DNA from: Paraglaciecola arctica
GTDB taxonomy: Bacteria; Pseudomonadota; Gammaproteobacteria; Enterobacterales; Alteromonadaceae
Assembly (NCBI RefSeq): GCF_018861065.1
Contig: NZ_JAHKQO010000039.1
Span: 174,803-238,802 of the forward strand
Reading direction: 5' to 3'
DNA: 64,000 bases
Shown here in pieces: positions 18,307-25,336 of the stretch. The notes beneath the pieces are model-generated. The model saw only the letters and a list, made by a program, of their open reading frames with translations. It made no database searches and was not told the origin of the DNA. Numbering within the stretch: the stretch's first letter is position 1; each line of letters opens with the position of its first letter. The position numbers and the translations under genes were made by a program.

Positions 18307-19584
18307 ATGGTTATTATCGCCCTTTTTGTTTCGCTAATTTTACTCATCATATTAGGTGTGCCTATTGCTTTTGCCCTTGCAATCGCTTCTTTGATTGCGA
18401 TAGCCATAGAGGGGAGTATTCCCAGTTTAGTGGTATTTCATCAAATGGTGGGAGGCATGGATAGCTTTCCTTTGTTGTCTATCCCGTTCTTTATTCTCGC
18501 AGGCGCCTTAATGAATCAAGGGGGGATTACGCAACGCATATTTGATTTTGCAGGGGCGCTAATGGGCTGGTTACGCGGTGGTTTAGGCCATGTAAATATT
18601 GGTGCGTCTATTTTATTTTCAGGTATGTCAGGGGCCGCGGTAGCCGATGCTGGTGGCTTAGGTGCGATGGAAATAAAAGCCATGCGAAATAAAGGTTACG
18701 ACGCCGATTTTTCAGTGGGTTTAACTGCGGCCTCGTCTACCATTGGCCCGATTATCCCGCCTAGTTTGCCGATGATTATTTACGGTGTAATGGCAGGCGT
18801 TTCTATCGGTCAGTTGTTCGCAGCCGGCATTATTCCCGGCTTATTGATGGCGCTTTCTCTGTTTATTATGGTCACTATTTACGCTCGTAAGAGAAACTAT
18901 CCCAAAGACAGTTCGTTTTCAGTTAAGCGTATTGCCGTTAGTTTTAAGCAGGCTTTTGCTTCACTGCTTGCGCCCGTTATCATTGTTGGCGGCATATTAA
19001 CTGGATGGTTTACCGCAACCGAAGCGGCAATAGTCGCATGTGTTTACGCGCTTTTACTTAGCAGTCTGCTGTATAGAACCTTAACCTTTAAAGGCTTGCT
19101 AAAAGTATCCTTTAGCACCATTGAAACAACCAGCTCAATAATGCTTATTATTGGCGGTGCTGCGATTTTTTCGTGGGTATTAACCAGCCAAAACATTCAT
19201 CAAATTGTGGCCGACTCTCTTGGTTTTGCAGGCACAAATAAATACTTAGTATTGTTGATAATTACCCTCATTTTATTTTTAGTCGGCTGTTTTATGGAAA
19301 CCATTGCCGCTATCACCATACTCACCCCCATTCTGCTACCCATTGCCATCGCTGCCGGCATAGATCCCGTGCAGTTTGGGGTGATTATGGTACTCAACCT
19401 CATGATTGGTTTGTTAACACCACCTTTAGGTATGGTGTTGTTTGTGTTGTCTCAGGTGTCAGATGTACCGGTCGAGCGATGCGCCAAAGCAACATTGCCG
19501 TTTATCGTGCCATTGGTCATAGTTCTAGCACTCATTATGTTGGTGCCGGCACTTACCTTATGGTTACCTTCAGTGTTGTATTAA
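18307..19584 (+). CDS. TRAP transporter large permease (DctM family)
   Basis: A 425-residue, roughly twelve-helix permease of normal DctM length. It has the conserved GMSGAAVADAGGLGAMEIKAMR and SSTIGPIIPPSLPMIIYGVMA motifs, and the C-terminal DPVQFGVIMVLNLMIGLLTPPLGM. It drives sodium- or proton-coupled uptake through the inner membrane with its DctP and DctQ partners upstream. All three subunits appear intact. Confidence 0.95.
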   Translation: MVIIALFVSLILLIILGVPIAFALAIASLIAIAIEGSIPSLVVFHQMVGGMDSFPLLSIPFFILAGALMNQGGITQRIFDFAGALMGWLRGGLGHVNIGASILFSGMSGAAVADAGGLGAMEIKAMRNKGYDADFSVGLTAASSTIGPIIPPSLPMIIYGVMAGVSIGQLFAAGIIPGLLMALSLFIMVTIYARKRNYPKDSSFSVKRIAVSFKQAFASLLAPVIIVGGILTGWFTATEAAIVACVYALLLSSLLYRTLTFKGLLKVSFSTIETTSSIMLIIGGAAIFSWVLTSQNIHQIVADSLGFAGTNKYLVLLIITLILFLVGCFMETIAAITILTPILLPIAIAAGIDPVQFGVIMVLNLMIGLLTPPLGMVLFVLSQVSDVPVERCAKATLPFIVPLVIVLALIMLVPALTLWLPSVLY

Positions 19585-19717
19585 ACGAACACGATTTGAG
19601 ACTGATTTTGCCCCACAAACGTTAGGAAGATAAATGGAAATGGAGTTATCAGTAATTCACGCTAATACACTGCTAGCCACTTGATGACATACGGCACACA
19701 ATGCTAAACTTTCCCAT

Positions 19718-19996
19718 ATGAAAATATTTGATTGGAATCCTGATAAAAACAAGCTCTTGATAGAAGAGCGCGGCATCTCATTTGAAGATGTTATTTATCA
19801 TCTTCAAAATAACTGCCTATTAGATGATTTGAAACACTCAAATCAGAAAAAATATCCTAATCAGCGTATTTTCGTCATCAATATTGAGAATTACGCATAT
19901 CTAGTTCCATATATTGAAACTGATAAAGAAATTTTCTTAAAAACGGTTATTCCTAGTCGCAAGGCTACCAAGTTATATATAGGTGATAAGCTATGA
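19718..19996 (+). CDS. BrnT-family toxin
   Basis: A 92-residue protein of BrnT type, a RelE-like ribonuclease fold: N-terminal FDWNPDKNKLLIEERGISFEDV, a central strand QRIFVINIENYAYLVPYIE, and a C-terminal FLKTVIPSRKATKLYI. The stop overlaps the ATG of the next gene by 4 bp, the usual toxin-antitoxin coupling. It lies at the edge of a recombination-rich region. Confidence 0.82.
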   Translation: MKIFDWNPDKNKLLIEERGISFEDVIYHLQNNCLLDDLKHSNQKKYPNQRIFVINIENYAYLVPYIETDKEIFLKTVIPSRKATKLYIGDKL

Positions 19997-20286
19997 ATAA
20001 AGTAAAACTGGATCAAGAAGAGCGAGACTTACTAGATGAATTTGAGCGCGATAACTTTACTTCTACGCTAACAGAAAAGCGTAAGTCCGCAATTCAAGCA
20101 TCTGCAGAAGATACTTTCAAAAAAGATAAGCGTATAAATATTCGCTTATCTGGACATGATTTATCAGCAATTCAACGTCGTGCTTTGGTAGAAGGCATCC
20201 CATACCAAACGTTGGTGGCTAGTGTTCTGCATAAATATGTATCTGGCACTTTGCATGATGTTACAGCCAACAAGTTTAGCAAATAA
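19993..20286 (+). CDS. BrnA/CopG-like antitoxin
   Basis: A 97-residue charged protein overlapping the toxin gene by 4 bp. Its second half, INIRLSGHDLSAIQRRALVEGIPYQTLVASVLHKY, is a ribbon-helix-helix DNA-binding segment typical of CopG/BrnA antitoxins. It should neutralise the BrnT-like toxin and repress the pair's promoter. Confidence 0.8.
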   Translation: MNKVKLDQEERDLLDEFERDNFTSTLTEKRKSAIQASAEDTFKKDKRINIRLSGHDLSAIQRRALVEGIPYQTLVASVLHKYVSGTLHDVTANKFSK

Positions 20287-20363
20287 ACGCGTTAATGTCC
20301 GATTCTCGATAGCAGTGCTTTTTAGTCTAAGTACTCATCTTTAGAACAAGTCAGTTTTAAGCA

Positions 20364-20447
20364 AAAACCTCCTGTCGGCAACGCCAATGCTTTTAATTTT
20401 ATCGCGACTGAAAACTCGCCGATTTAGTTAAGAATTTAGTCGGGCAA
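20364..20447 (+). repeat. Partial, diverged copy of the structured repeat at 24897-25190
   Basis: This stretch matches the left part of the larger element: CTCC.GTCGGC.A.GCC.ATGCTTTTA, then CGACTGAA..CTCGCC, then a shared TGGGCAAT/CGGGCAAT. The match stops where symporter homology begins at about 20448. The repeat therefore borders the truncation point of the symporter gene. Confidence 0.6.
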
Positions 20448-20878
20448 TTGTAACTGTTGTGTCATTAGCGGTTGCGGTATGTGTAGCTCAACCATTGATT
20501 GGCCAATCAGAGCAAGGCTTCCAATATATCCAAAAATTTTCGGGATTGTTTTCACCGGGTATAACAGTGATATTTTTAATGGGCATGTTCTGGAAACGCA
20601 TAACAGCGGCAGGCGCCCTTGCCTCTGCATTAGGCTCCGCTGCATTCTCAGTAGGTTTTGCCATATTTTGGCCATCACGACCCTTTATGGACAGGATCGG
20701 CATCGTATTTTTAATGTGCCTAGCGTTAACCTATTTCGTCTCTTTACGGGGAGCAGCAACCAACAATGATAGAAGTGTCAGCCTAGATAACGTCAGTTTT
20801 GCCACTAAACCCGGTTTCATTGTTGCAGCACTTGGCGTGGTGCTTATTTTAATTGGTTTGTACACAACTTGGTGGTAG
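20448..20878 (+). pseudogene. C-terminal remnant of a sodium:solute symporter
   Basis: The reading frame has no proper start and corresponds to about the last 140 residues of an SSS-family symporter. It aligns closely with the C-terminus of the intact gene at 62285-63847; both contain SGLFSPGIT or TGLFSPGIT, IFLMGMFWKR, a PFMDRIG segment and an ending in TWW. The N-terminal 380 residues are missing and replaced by a repeat. It cannot form a transporter. It shows a second copy of the symporter once stood here. Confidence 0.85.
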
Positions 20879-20906
20879 ACAATAGTAAAAGTCACTCAAT
20901 ACTTGC

Positions 20907-20942
20907 CAAAGTCCTAAATGAGTTTACACCTTTAGGACTTTG
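20907..20942 (+). terminator. Terminator-like hairpin after the symporter remnant
   Basis: A perfect 12-bp stem, CAAAGTCCTAAA with TTTAGGACTTTG, encloses a 12-base loop and is followed by TTCTT. It sits 29 bp after the remnant's stop, like the hairpin after the intact symporter gene at 63858. Confidence 0.6.
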
Positions 20943-20980
20943 TTCTTGCACAGATTAAACAATCATATCGAACATAAAAA

Positions 20981-21304
20981 TTATGCCGTCATTAATGAAA
21001 CCGTACTTTCCAATTTCTTGTTTGTATATAAATCATATTGAGTTTGGTAATGCAGCCAAGCAGCCGCACTAATATTGGTACAAGCTTCTAACTTGCGAGC
21101 AAGTTCAACTCCGACACTGACATGGCCATTAGTAAAACGTGATAAGTGCTTAGTAGAAATACCAATGCGTTTAGCGACTTCATCTTGTTTGAGTGAAGTT
21201 TTTGACAAACAACGACGTTGGAATACCTCCCCAGGATGAGGGCAGTAAAGAGGATCAGCACGCAAAGTCGCTGCTGAATTTGTAACAAACGCTGGAATAG
21301 TCAT
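20981..21304 (-). CDS. HigA-like antitoxin (XRE family), apparently without toxin
   Basis: A 107-residue protein with the HigA layout. An N-terminal PHPGEVFQRRCL segment leads into a helix-turn-helix (LKQDEVAKRIGISTKHLSRFTNGHVSV) and the conserved C-terminal AAWLHYQTQYDLY. HigA represses its own operon and neutralises the HigB RNase. No HigB-like reading frame is visible on either side, so this is a solitary antitoxin or a remnant. A GGGGTCAGATC sequence about 75 bp upstream resembles marks seen around REP-type elements. Confidence 0.75.
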   Translation of the reverse strand: MTIPAFVTNSAATLRADPLYCPHPGEVFQRRCLSKTSLKQDEVAKRIGISTKHLSRFTNGHVSVGVELARKLEACTNISAAAWLHYQTQYDLYTNKKLESTVSLMTA

Positions 21305-21432
21305 GGGTTATATTCCCTTAGTTCAATATTGTAACAATTGCATTGCCAAATGCACCACGAGCAATTTAACTTTGATCTGACCCCTACAGTTAGTTAATCT
21401 CTTTTTTAGAATAAATTTAAAAAGAACTTATT

Positions 21433-22134
21433 TTGAATAGAACAAGAATCGCTCTAGCTGCTATTTTCACTTTCACCTCAGGATTTGTAACCAGTCAGTT
21501 ATTTTTTAGCTCATCACGCATACCCCAAATATCACAAGCATCAAGTGAAATAACGGCAATTCAGCCAGTCGAAAACATACAAGAAAGGTCAAACACAAAA
21601 ACAAAATTAGCCACTAAAGATATTAATTGGTATAAAAACAAAGTGGCTCAACTTGAAAATGAGTTATCGATTCAGTCAAATACTCTTGAGTCCTTAAATC
21701 AAACGGCAAACTCACAAGCGAACATTAAAGAAGAAACCGAATCAGGCACAACAAAGTTTACAAGCATGAACCTTGAAGAAGCAGAAACAATTTTGCCAAA
21801 GCCTTATTCTGACATTGTTGCATCAACAGGCGGTAGCATGATCGACTATCTGAAAGAGCACCTTAAGGATGAGGTTGACTATGAATGGGCCTCAGAGATA
21901 GAACAAAAATTTAGAGACTTTGTCACTATGCATCCGCTTTCTTCAGAGGTAGAGCTTCAGTCTGTAATCTGCAAAATATCGACTTGTGAAGTGATGATTA
22001 TCGAGTATAAAGATTTTACTTGGAATAGAATAGAGAACAACATTCGGAAACAGGAGTGGTATTCATTTAGCGTTGGAGCAAGTTCTAAAACGTTAGAATC
22101 AAAGACTTATATCTATATGATGCTATCAAAATAA
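21433..22134 (+). CDS. Hypothetical membrane-anchored coiled-coil protein
   Basis: A 233-residue protein not assigned to a named family. It begins at a TTG codon (no ATG fits) with a hydrophobic N-terminus (IALAAIFTFTSGFVTSQLFF) that could anchor it in the inner membrane. A coiled-coil-like stretch follows (NKVAQLENELSIQSNTLESLNQ), then an acidic globular part with a VICKISTCEVMI segment whose two cysteines could form a disulfide. The periplasmic location is an inference. Confidence 0.6.
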   Translation: MNRTRIALAAIFTFTSGFVTSQLFFSSSRIPQISQASSEITAIQPVENIQERSNTKTKLATKDINWYKNKVAQLENELSIQSNTLESLNQTANSQANIKEETESGTTKFTSMNLEEAETILPKPYSDIVASTGGSMIDYLKEHLKDEVDYEWASEIEQKFRDFVTMHPLSSEVELQSVICKISTCEVMIIEYKDFTWNRIENNIRKQEWYSFSVGASSKTLESKTYIYMMLSK

Positions 22135-22513
22135 CAAAATATTGGTTCAAAATTGGTGACGATATCTTGATTTGTACCACTAGCTTGAATTAAAGATTAC
22201 CGACGGCCTAGCCCGAAACACACTTTTCACCTGACAATTTATGGCCCAACATAGATTTTCGGCCATCCTCTGTAGTAAACCAAAGTCTGCTCACCCATAT
22301 TGGATTGTGCATTACATTTTGATTTTAAGATAATTCCAGCGGATGCTCATAACTACACCACTTTTAATGACCGCAATAGGTCGTTAACCTCTAAATGGTC
22401 AACGACGAAAACTCCGACATTCCGGACATAGGTGGGGGTTCTATTTATTGCTAAAAAGCAACACATTATAGGGCAGTCACCTACCGATTTGGAGCGAAGT
22501 TTACTTAAAGTGG
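22135..22513. other. Gene-free stretch at the 3' end of the cassette array
   Basis: No convincing gene is present. An open frame overlapping the adjoining attC-like site is composed of the site itself plus low-information sequence. A short inverted repeat around GGTCGTTAAC...GTCAACGAC (about 22379-22408) is the only structure seen. Confidence 0.4.
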
Positions 22514-22646
22514 CTCTAACCCTTTTTTTCCTTTTAGTCCTTTTACTAAGCCGGCCGAACCGAGAGTTTAACACAGCGCGTACAATGGCGAAGCCATGCG
22601 CTGGGTGGAACATAGGTGAAGGTTCGGCTTGAGCACCTTGTTAGGC
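22514..22646 (-). repeat. attC-like site A
   Basis: Read on the minus strand, the core GCCTAAC overlaps the stop of the deoxyribonucleotidase cassette and is followed by AAGGTGCTCAAG, a classic attC left arm. A structured centre pairs GCCGAACC with GGTTCGGC and CAGCGC with GCGCTG. The distal core is degenerate (GTTAGAG), so this end may be damaged. Confidence 0.65.
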
Positions 22647-23168
22647 GAATATCCCCGCCGCATGCTTCCAGCTATCAACACGATTATAACCTTCTTGATT
22701 CCTATTGTGAGGAGCGTCGAAAAGTAGACCCTCCCCTGAAAACACATCAAGATGGCGAGAACTATCATCAATTAGATAGTCGCAATTTAGCATCCCCTTA
22801 TGGCCGCAAAAAATGTAGTTCATATCACTAATGAAGGAAAAATGTTTCCGCAACCATTCATACTTAGCACTAAAAGAAGTTGGGTGCTCCATTGCTGCAC
22901 TTACAAAATAGATCTCATACTTTGAACTTAAATCTCGAATCACATCTACAGCGTTATCAAGAACTGGTAGATCTCTAAAAAATTCCGGTTCGTTTGGAAA
23001 ATTCCTGACAGCACCTAGATTTTCTTTAGATACAACATCATAGATTCGAAAACCATCCATGTCATTTCGATCGAGAGCAACACCAAACTGCTCCTTATAC
23101 CATTCAATATGACGAGACAAAGTGTCTGCCACCGTATCATCCATATCTATTGCAATACTCTGTTTCAT
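22641..23168 (-). CDS. 5'(3')-deoxyribonucleotidase (HAD family), integron cassette
   Basis: A 175-residue HAD-superfamily phosphatase of the NT5C type. Motif I is IDMDDTVAD (nucleophile and acid/base Asp), motif II is in FVSAAMEHP, and the late motif is DYLIDDSSRHLD. These enzymes remove phosphate from deoxynucleoside monophosphates. The stop codon lies inside the core of an attC-like site and the start follows another, so this is a gene cassette. The cytoplasmic role could be nucleotide-pool control or defence, but neither is shown. Confidence 0.8.
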   Translation of the reverse strand: MKQSIAIDMDDTVADTLSRHIEWYKEQFGVALDRNDMDGFRIYDVVSKENLGAVRNFPNEPEFFRDLPVLDNAVDVIRDLSSKYEIYFVSAAMEHPTSFSAKYEWLRKHFSFISDMNYIFCGHKGMLNCDYLIDDSSRHLDVFSGEGLLFDAPHNRNQEGYNRVDSWKHAAGIFA

Positions 23169-23191
23169 TGCTACTACCTTGGTTATATCGC

Positions 23192-23269
23192 GCCTAACGT
23201 ATTAAATATGGGGATTTTACGAGCGCTTTAAAAGCGAGTAAAATTCCCACCATGATGCACTTGTTAGCT
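23192..23269 (-). repeat. attC-like site B
   Basis: A 78-bp imperfect palindrome is bounded by cores GCTAAC and GTTAGGC (minus strand). Arms such as TGGGAATTTTAC and GTAAAATCCCCA pair, as do the inner CTCGCTTTTAAAGCGC bases. The stop of the upstream cassette gene (23264-23266) overlaps its core, the usual cassette geometry. Confidence 0.82.
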
Positions 23270-23602
23270 ATATTTTCGTAAACTATCAAAAAATGTCCTT
23301 ATATACCCATCGTAAGCATTAAATACATCGCCCAAAATAAACCATTGAGATTGAGTGCTTACTATTACTTCCGTTTTCTCATTGTAATCAACAAAACTAA
23401 TATTCATTTTTGTAGAAAGAATAAATGGCCACAATACTGGTTTTACAGTTGTAACAAAACCATTGTCATTTTTAGTAGTCTTGGAATAAGAATAAGAACG
23501 CTGATTTTCACTCAACACTTTCTTAACGTGATCACAGACTTCCATTGTTGGAATATTAAGTAATTCACTAGCTTCCCTTTTAACAGTCATTGGACTCTCC
23601 AT
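23264..23602 (-). CDS. Hypothetical protein, integron cassette
   Basis: A 112-residue protein with no recognised family. The first third is helical and charged (KREASELLNIPTMEVCDHVKKVL). The remainder has alternating strands (NGFVTTVKPVLWPFIL, KMNISFVDYNEKTEVIV) and an aromatic tail. It is flanked by attC-like sites B and C and starts close to site C, as expected of a cassette gene. Function cannot be assigned. Confidence 0.65.
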   Translation of the reverse strand: MESPMTVKREASELLNIPTMEVCDHVKKVLSENQRSYSYSKTTKNDNGFVTTVKPVLWPFILSTKMNISFVDYNEKTEVIVSTQSQWFILGDVFNAYDGYIRTFFDSLRKYS

Positions 23603-23606
23603 GTAT

Positions 23607-23651
23607 AGCTAACGCCAAGTTAATTTTTCTGACTTGAACGCTTTGTTAGCT
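23607..23651 (-). repeat. attC-like site C
   Basis: A short 45-bp site. On the minus strand GCTAACAAAGCGTTCAAGT and ACTTGGCGTTAGC form the two arms, with the standard offset between core and inner box. This is the best textbook attC shape in the array. The upstream gene's TAA lies in its core. Confidence 0.82.
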
Positions 23652-24299
23652 TTTTAATTTACGCAAATTTGCTTCCGCACTCAATAATTGAAGAGTTGCA
23701 TTATTTTGATGGTAGCTACGCCACTCTTCTACCAAATTTTGGTCAGCGACTTTACCTCGTTGATCTTCATCATCTGGCTTTGGATTAACTAAAGCCACAG
23801 AAGTGATATCAATTTCACGGTCGTCGAGAAAGTTACTTAACATACTCTCAAATGAAGGGGATAAATATGAAACATGGCTGTTGTAAAAGGTTAATTTCGT
23901 TTTTAATATTGGACATACAACCACTTTATCTATTTGGGTTGTCTTGTAAGCGATAATAATTTCTTTTACTGCCCTTCGAAATGCCATTGAAACAACAGTT
24001 TTTTGTGGCGCCGGCTGTATGCAATGCACCCAACTACAATCAATTTCAGAGCCATCAGTTCTGCAAATATATAAACAACGGTTATTATGAAAGTCTCTTT
24101 GAACTTTTATGTAGTTTATCCCCACACCTTTCTTTTCTGAAAATTCAGAGTGTAAGGTAAATAAAGATGTAAAAAACATTTCATCTTCGGCATTAAGCCT
24201 ATCATTCGCTTCATAGTTGTTTATTCTTCGGCGAGCCTCTTCAGTCGCACTTTTTTTAGTTCTAAACTGATAACTGCCAAAAGCTATTGGTTTTGCCAC
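23646..24299 (-). CDS. DCL/DUF3223-family protein, integron cassette
   Basis: A 217-residue protein. Its N-terminal half fits the DUF3223 (DCL-like) family: KPIAFGSYQFRTKKSATEEARRRINNY, then DEMFFTSLFTLHSEFSEKKGVGI, then CRTDGSEIDCSWVHCI. The C-terminal half is not recognised. Biochemical function is unknown; bacterial members are often found on mobile DNA. It lies between attC-like sites C and D. Confidence 0.72.
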   Translation of the reverse strand: MAKPIAFGSYQFRTKKSATEEARRRINNYEANDRLNAEDEMFFTSLFTLHSEFSEKKGVGINYIKVQRDFHNNRCLYICRTDGSEIDCSWVHCIQPAPQKTVVSMAFRRAVKEIIIAYKTTQIDKVVVCPILKTKLTFYNSHVSYLSPSFESMLSNFLDDREIDITSVALVNPKPDDEDQRGKVADQNLVEEWRSYHQNNATLQLLSAEANLRKLKS

Positions 24300-24315
24300 G
24301 AAACTCTCCTTAAAA

Positions 24316-24378
24316 AGCTAACGGCTCAAAGAAACAGGCGCGCGCTTTTTGCGCGTCTGATTACTTTGTTTGTTAGCT
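24316..24378 (-). repeat. attC-like site D
   Basis: A 63-bp palindrome with AGCTAAC and GTTAGCT cores. Its GC-rich inner stem pairs GACGCGC with GCGCGCC around an AAAAA loop (minus strand). It separates the DUF3223 cassette from the small-peptide cassette. Confidence 0.8.
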
Positions 24379-24450
24379 GCCGCATTGCGTGCCGCTGGTT
24401 GTTTGATTTGATGCACTAACAAACTGTGACATCCTTTTTTTTGTGCTGAG

Positions 24451-24555
24451 CTACTGTTTTTTATTTCCGATGTTTTTGCTCATTATGATTGCCCCAACAA
24501 AAACGAAGAAAATAATTAAACCAGCCATCATCAATATGTCGATTATAGTATCCAT
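24451..24555 (-). CDS. 34-residue single-span membrane peptide, integron cassette
   Basis: A very small frame of 34 codons starting at ATG 24553-24555 (minus strand), preceded at good spacing by GGGGAAA. It encodes one hydrophobic helix (MMAGLIIFFVFVGAIIM) between an acidic start and a short basic tail (SKNIGNKKQ), the layout of a small inner-membrane peptide. It occupies its own cassette between attC-like sites D and E, which supports it as a real gene. Function unknown; a type I toxin-like or stress peptide is possible. Confidence 0.6.
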   Translation of the reverse strand: MDTIIDILMMAGLIIFFVFVGAIIMSKNIGNKKQ

Positions 24556-24573
24556 GACTTTCCCCTTTGGTCT

Positions 24574-24632
24574 GCTAACTACTTAGTGATTATACGGCAC
24601 GTAGTGTGTGACGAATAATCACCTTGTTGGAC
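24574..24632 (-). repeat. attC-like site E
   Basis: A 59-bp site whose cores on the minus strand are GTCCAAC and GTTAGC. The inner arms GTGATTAT and ATAATCAC pair exactly. It is the most promoter-proximal site recognised; no attI site or integrase gene is visible upstream of it within the window. Confidence 0.75.
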
Positions 24633-24896
24633 AAAGCCGAAACTGTGTCCTTGAATTTATTGGTACTTTTTATGCTAATGGAATTTGTATTTTAAGGGAA
24701 TAGGCGATGTGGCTCTCATTTCATCTTGAGGAGATGGCCTCCTCATCATTTTGGGCTGTATGAAGTTATAATATGTCTGTTTGTCTGCATTATTTCCTCG
24801 TTTATAGTCGATTACCCATCGATAGACCAAGGGTGGGCCTGACAGCGATTTAACTGTCATAAAATTATGAAGACACCCTTGTTAATTATAGCGAAG
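24633..24896. other. Stretch before the array, no assignable gene
   Basis: A 61-codon minus-strand frame at 24675-24860 is open but has no recognised domain, is rich in basic residues and lacks a clear ribosome-binding site. It could be a fifth cassette gene or a transposase scrap. It is not called as a gene. Confidence 0.35.
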
Positions 24897-25190
24897 TTCA
24901 AAACTCCTCGTCGGCGAAGCCGATGCTTTTAGTCTTTTGACCTTTCCTCGACTGAATGCTCGCCAGTAATCTGCTCATTTTTGTTGGGCAATCGCCATGG
25001 ATAGGCGATTGAGTAATAGCTTGTCTGGAACAAATTATTACGACCGACAAAAATGAGCAAATTACTGGATGAAGAGCATTGTTTGGAGAGCGGCATTTTT
25101 TGCCTACTTTTTGCTGCTGTAGGCAAAAAGTAGGTCACATAGAAGGGATTCTATGTGAAAACTGCCAAGGAAGGCAGTGCCCGTTTGGGC
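24897..25190. repeat. Structured, MITE-like repeat with nested and serial hairpins
   Basis: A near-perfect 25-bp inverted repeat (24963-24987 with 25044-25068, two mismatches) is extended by AATGCTC (24955) and GAGCATT (25074). It encloses an inner ATCGCC/GGCGAT hairpin. Four hairpins then follow in a row: 25103-25134 (12-bp arms), 25135-25158 (10-bp perfect arms), 25161-25178 (ACTGCC/GGCAGT) and 25179-25190 (GCCC/GGGC). A partial copy lies at 20364-20447. No coding capacity is apparent. Confidence 0.65.
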
Positions 25191-25336
25191 GTAAGAGCAA
25201 ATAAATGGGGTCGTGTCACTTTAAGCTCGTAATCTAATGATCGCCCTGTAAAAGTAGTATTTTTATGACCTAAGTTGCGTAATGACCGCTTAGGTCAAAC
25301 AATCACTTATTAACCAAACATTTTTAACCATTATGG

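Noticed and set aside
20448..20878. A functional small membrane protein in place of a pseudogene
   Set aside because: The frame matches only the C-terminal quarter of the intact symporter, has no credible start or ribosome-binding site, and is joined to a repeat.
22353..22613. 86-codon minus-strand frame ending the cassette array
   Set aside because: Its first third is the attC-like site A itself and the rest has no recognisable protein pattern, so it looks fortuitous.
24675..24860. 61-codon minus-strand frame upstream of attC-like site E
   Set aside because: No recognised domain, no clear ribosome-binding site and a low-complexity basic composition. It is noted only as a possible fifth cassette gene or transposase scrap.
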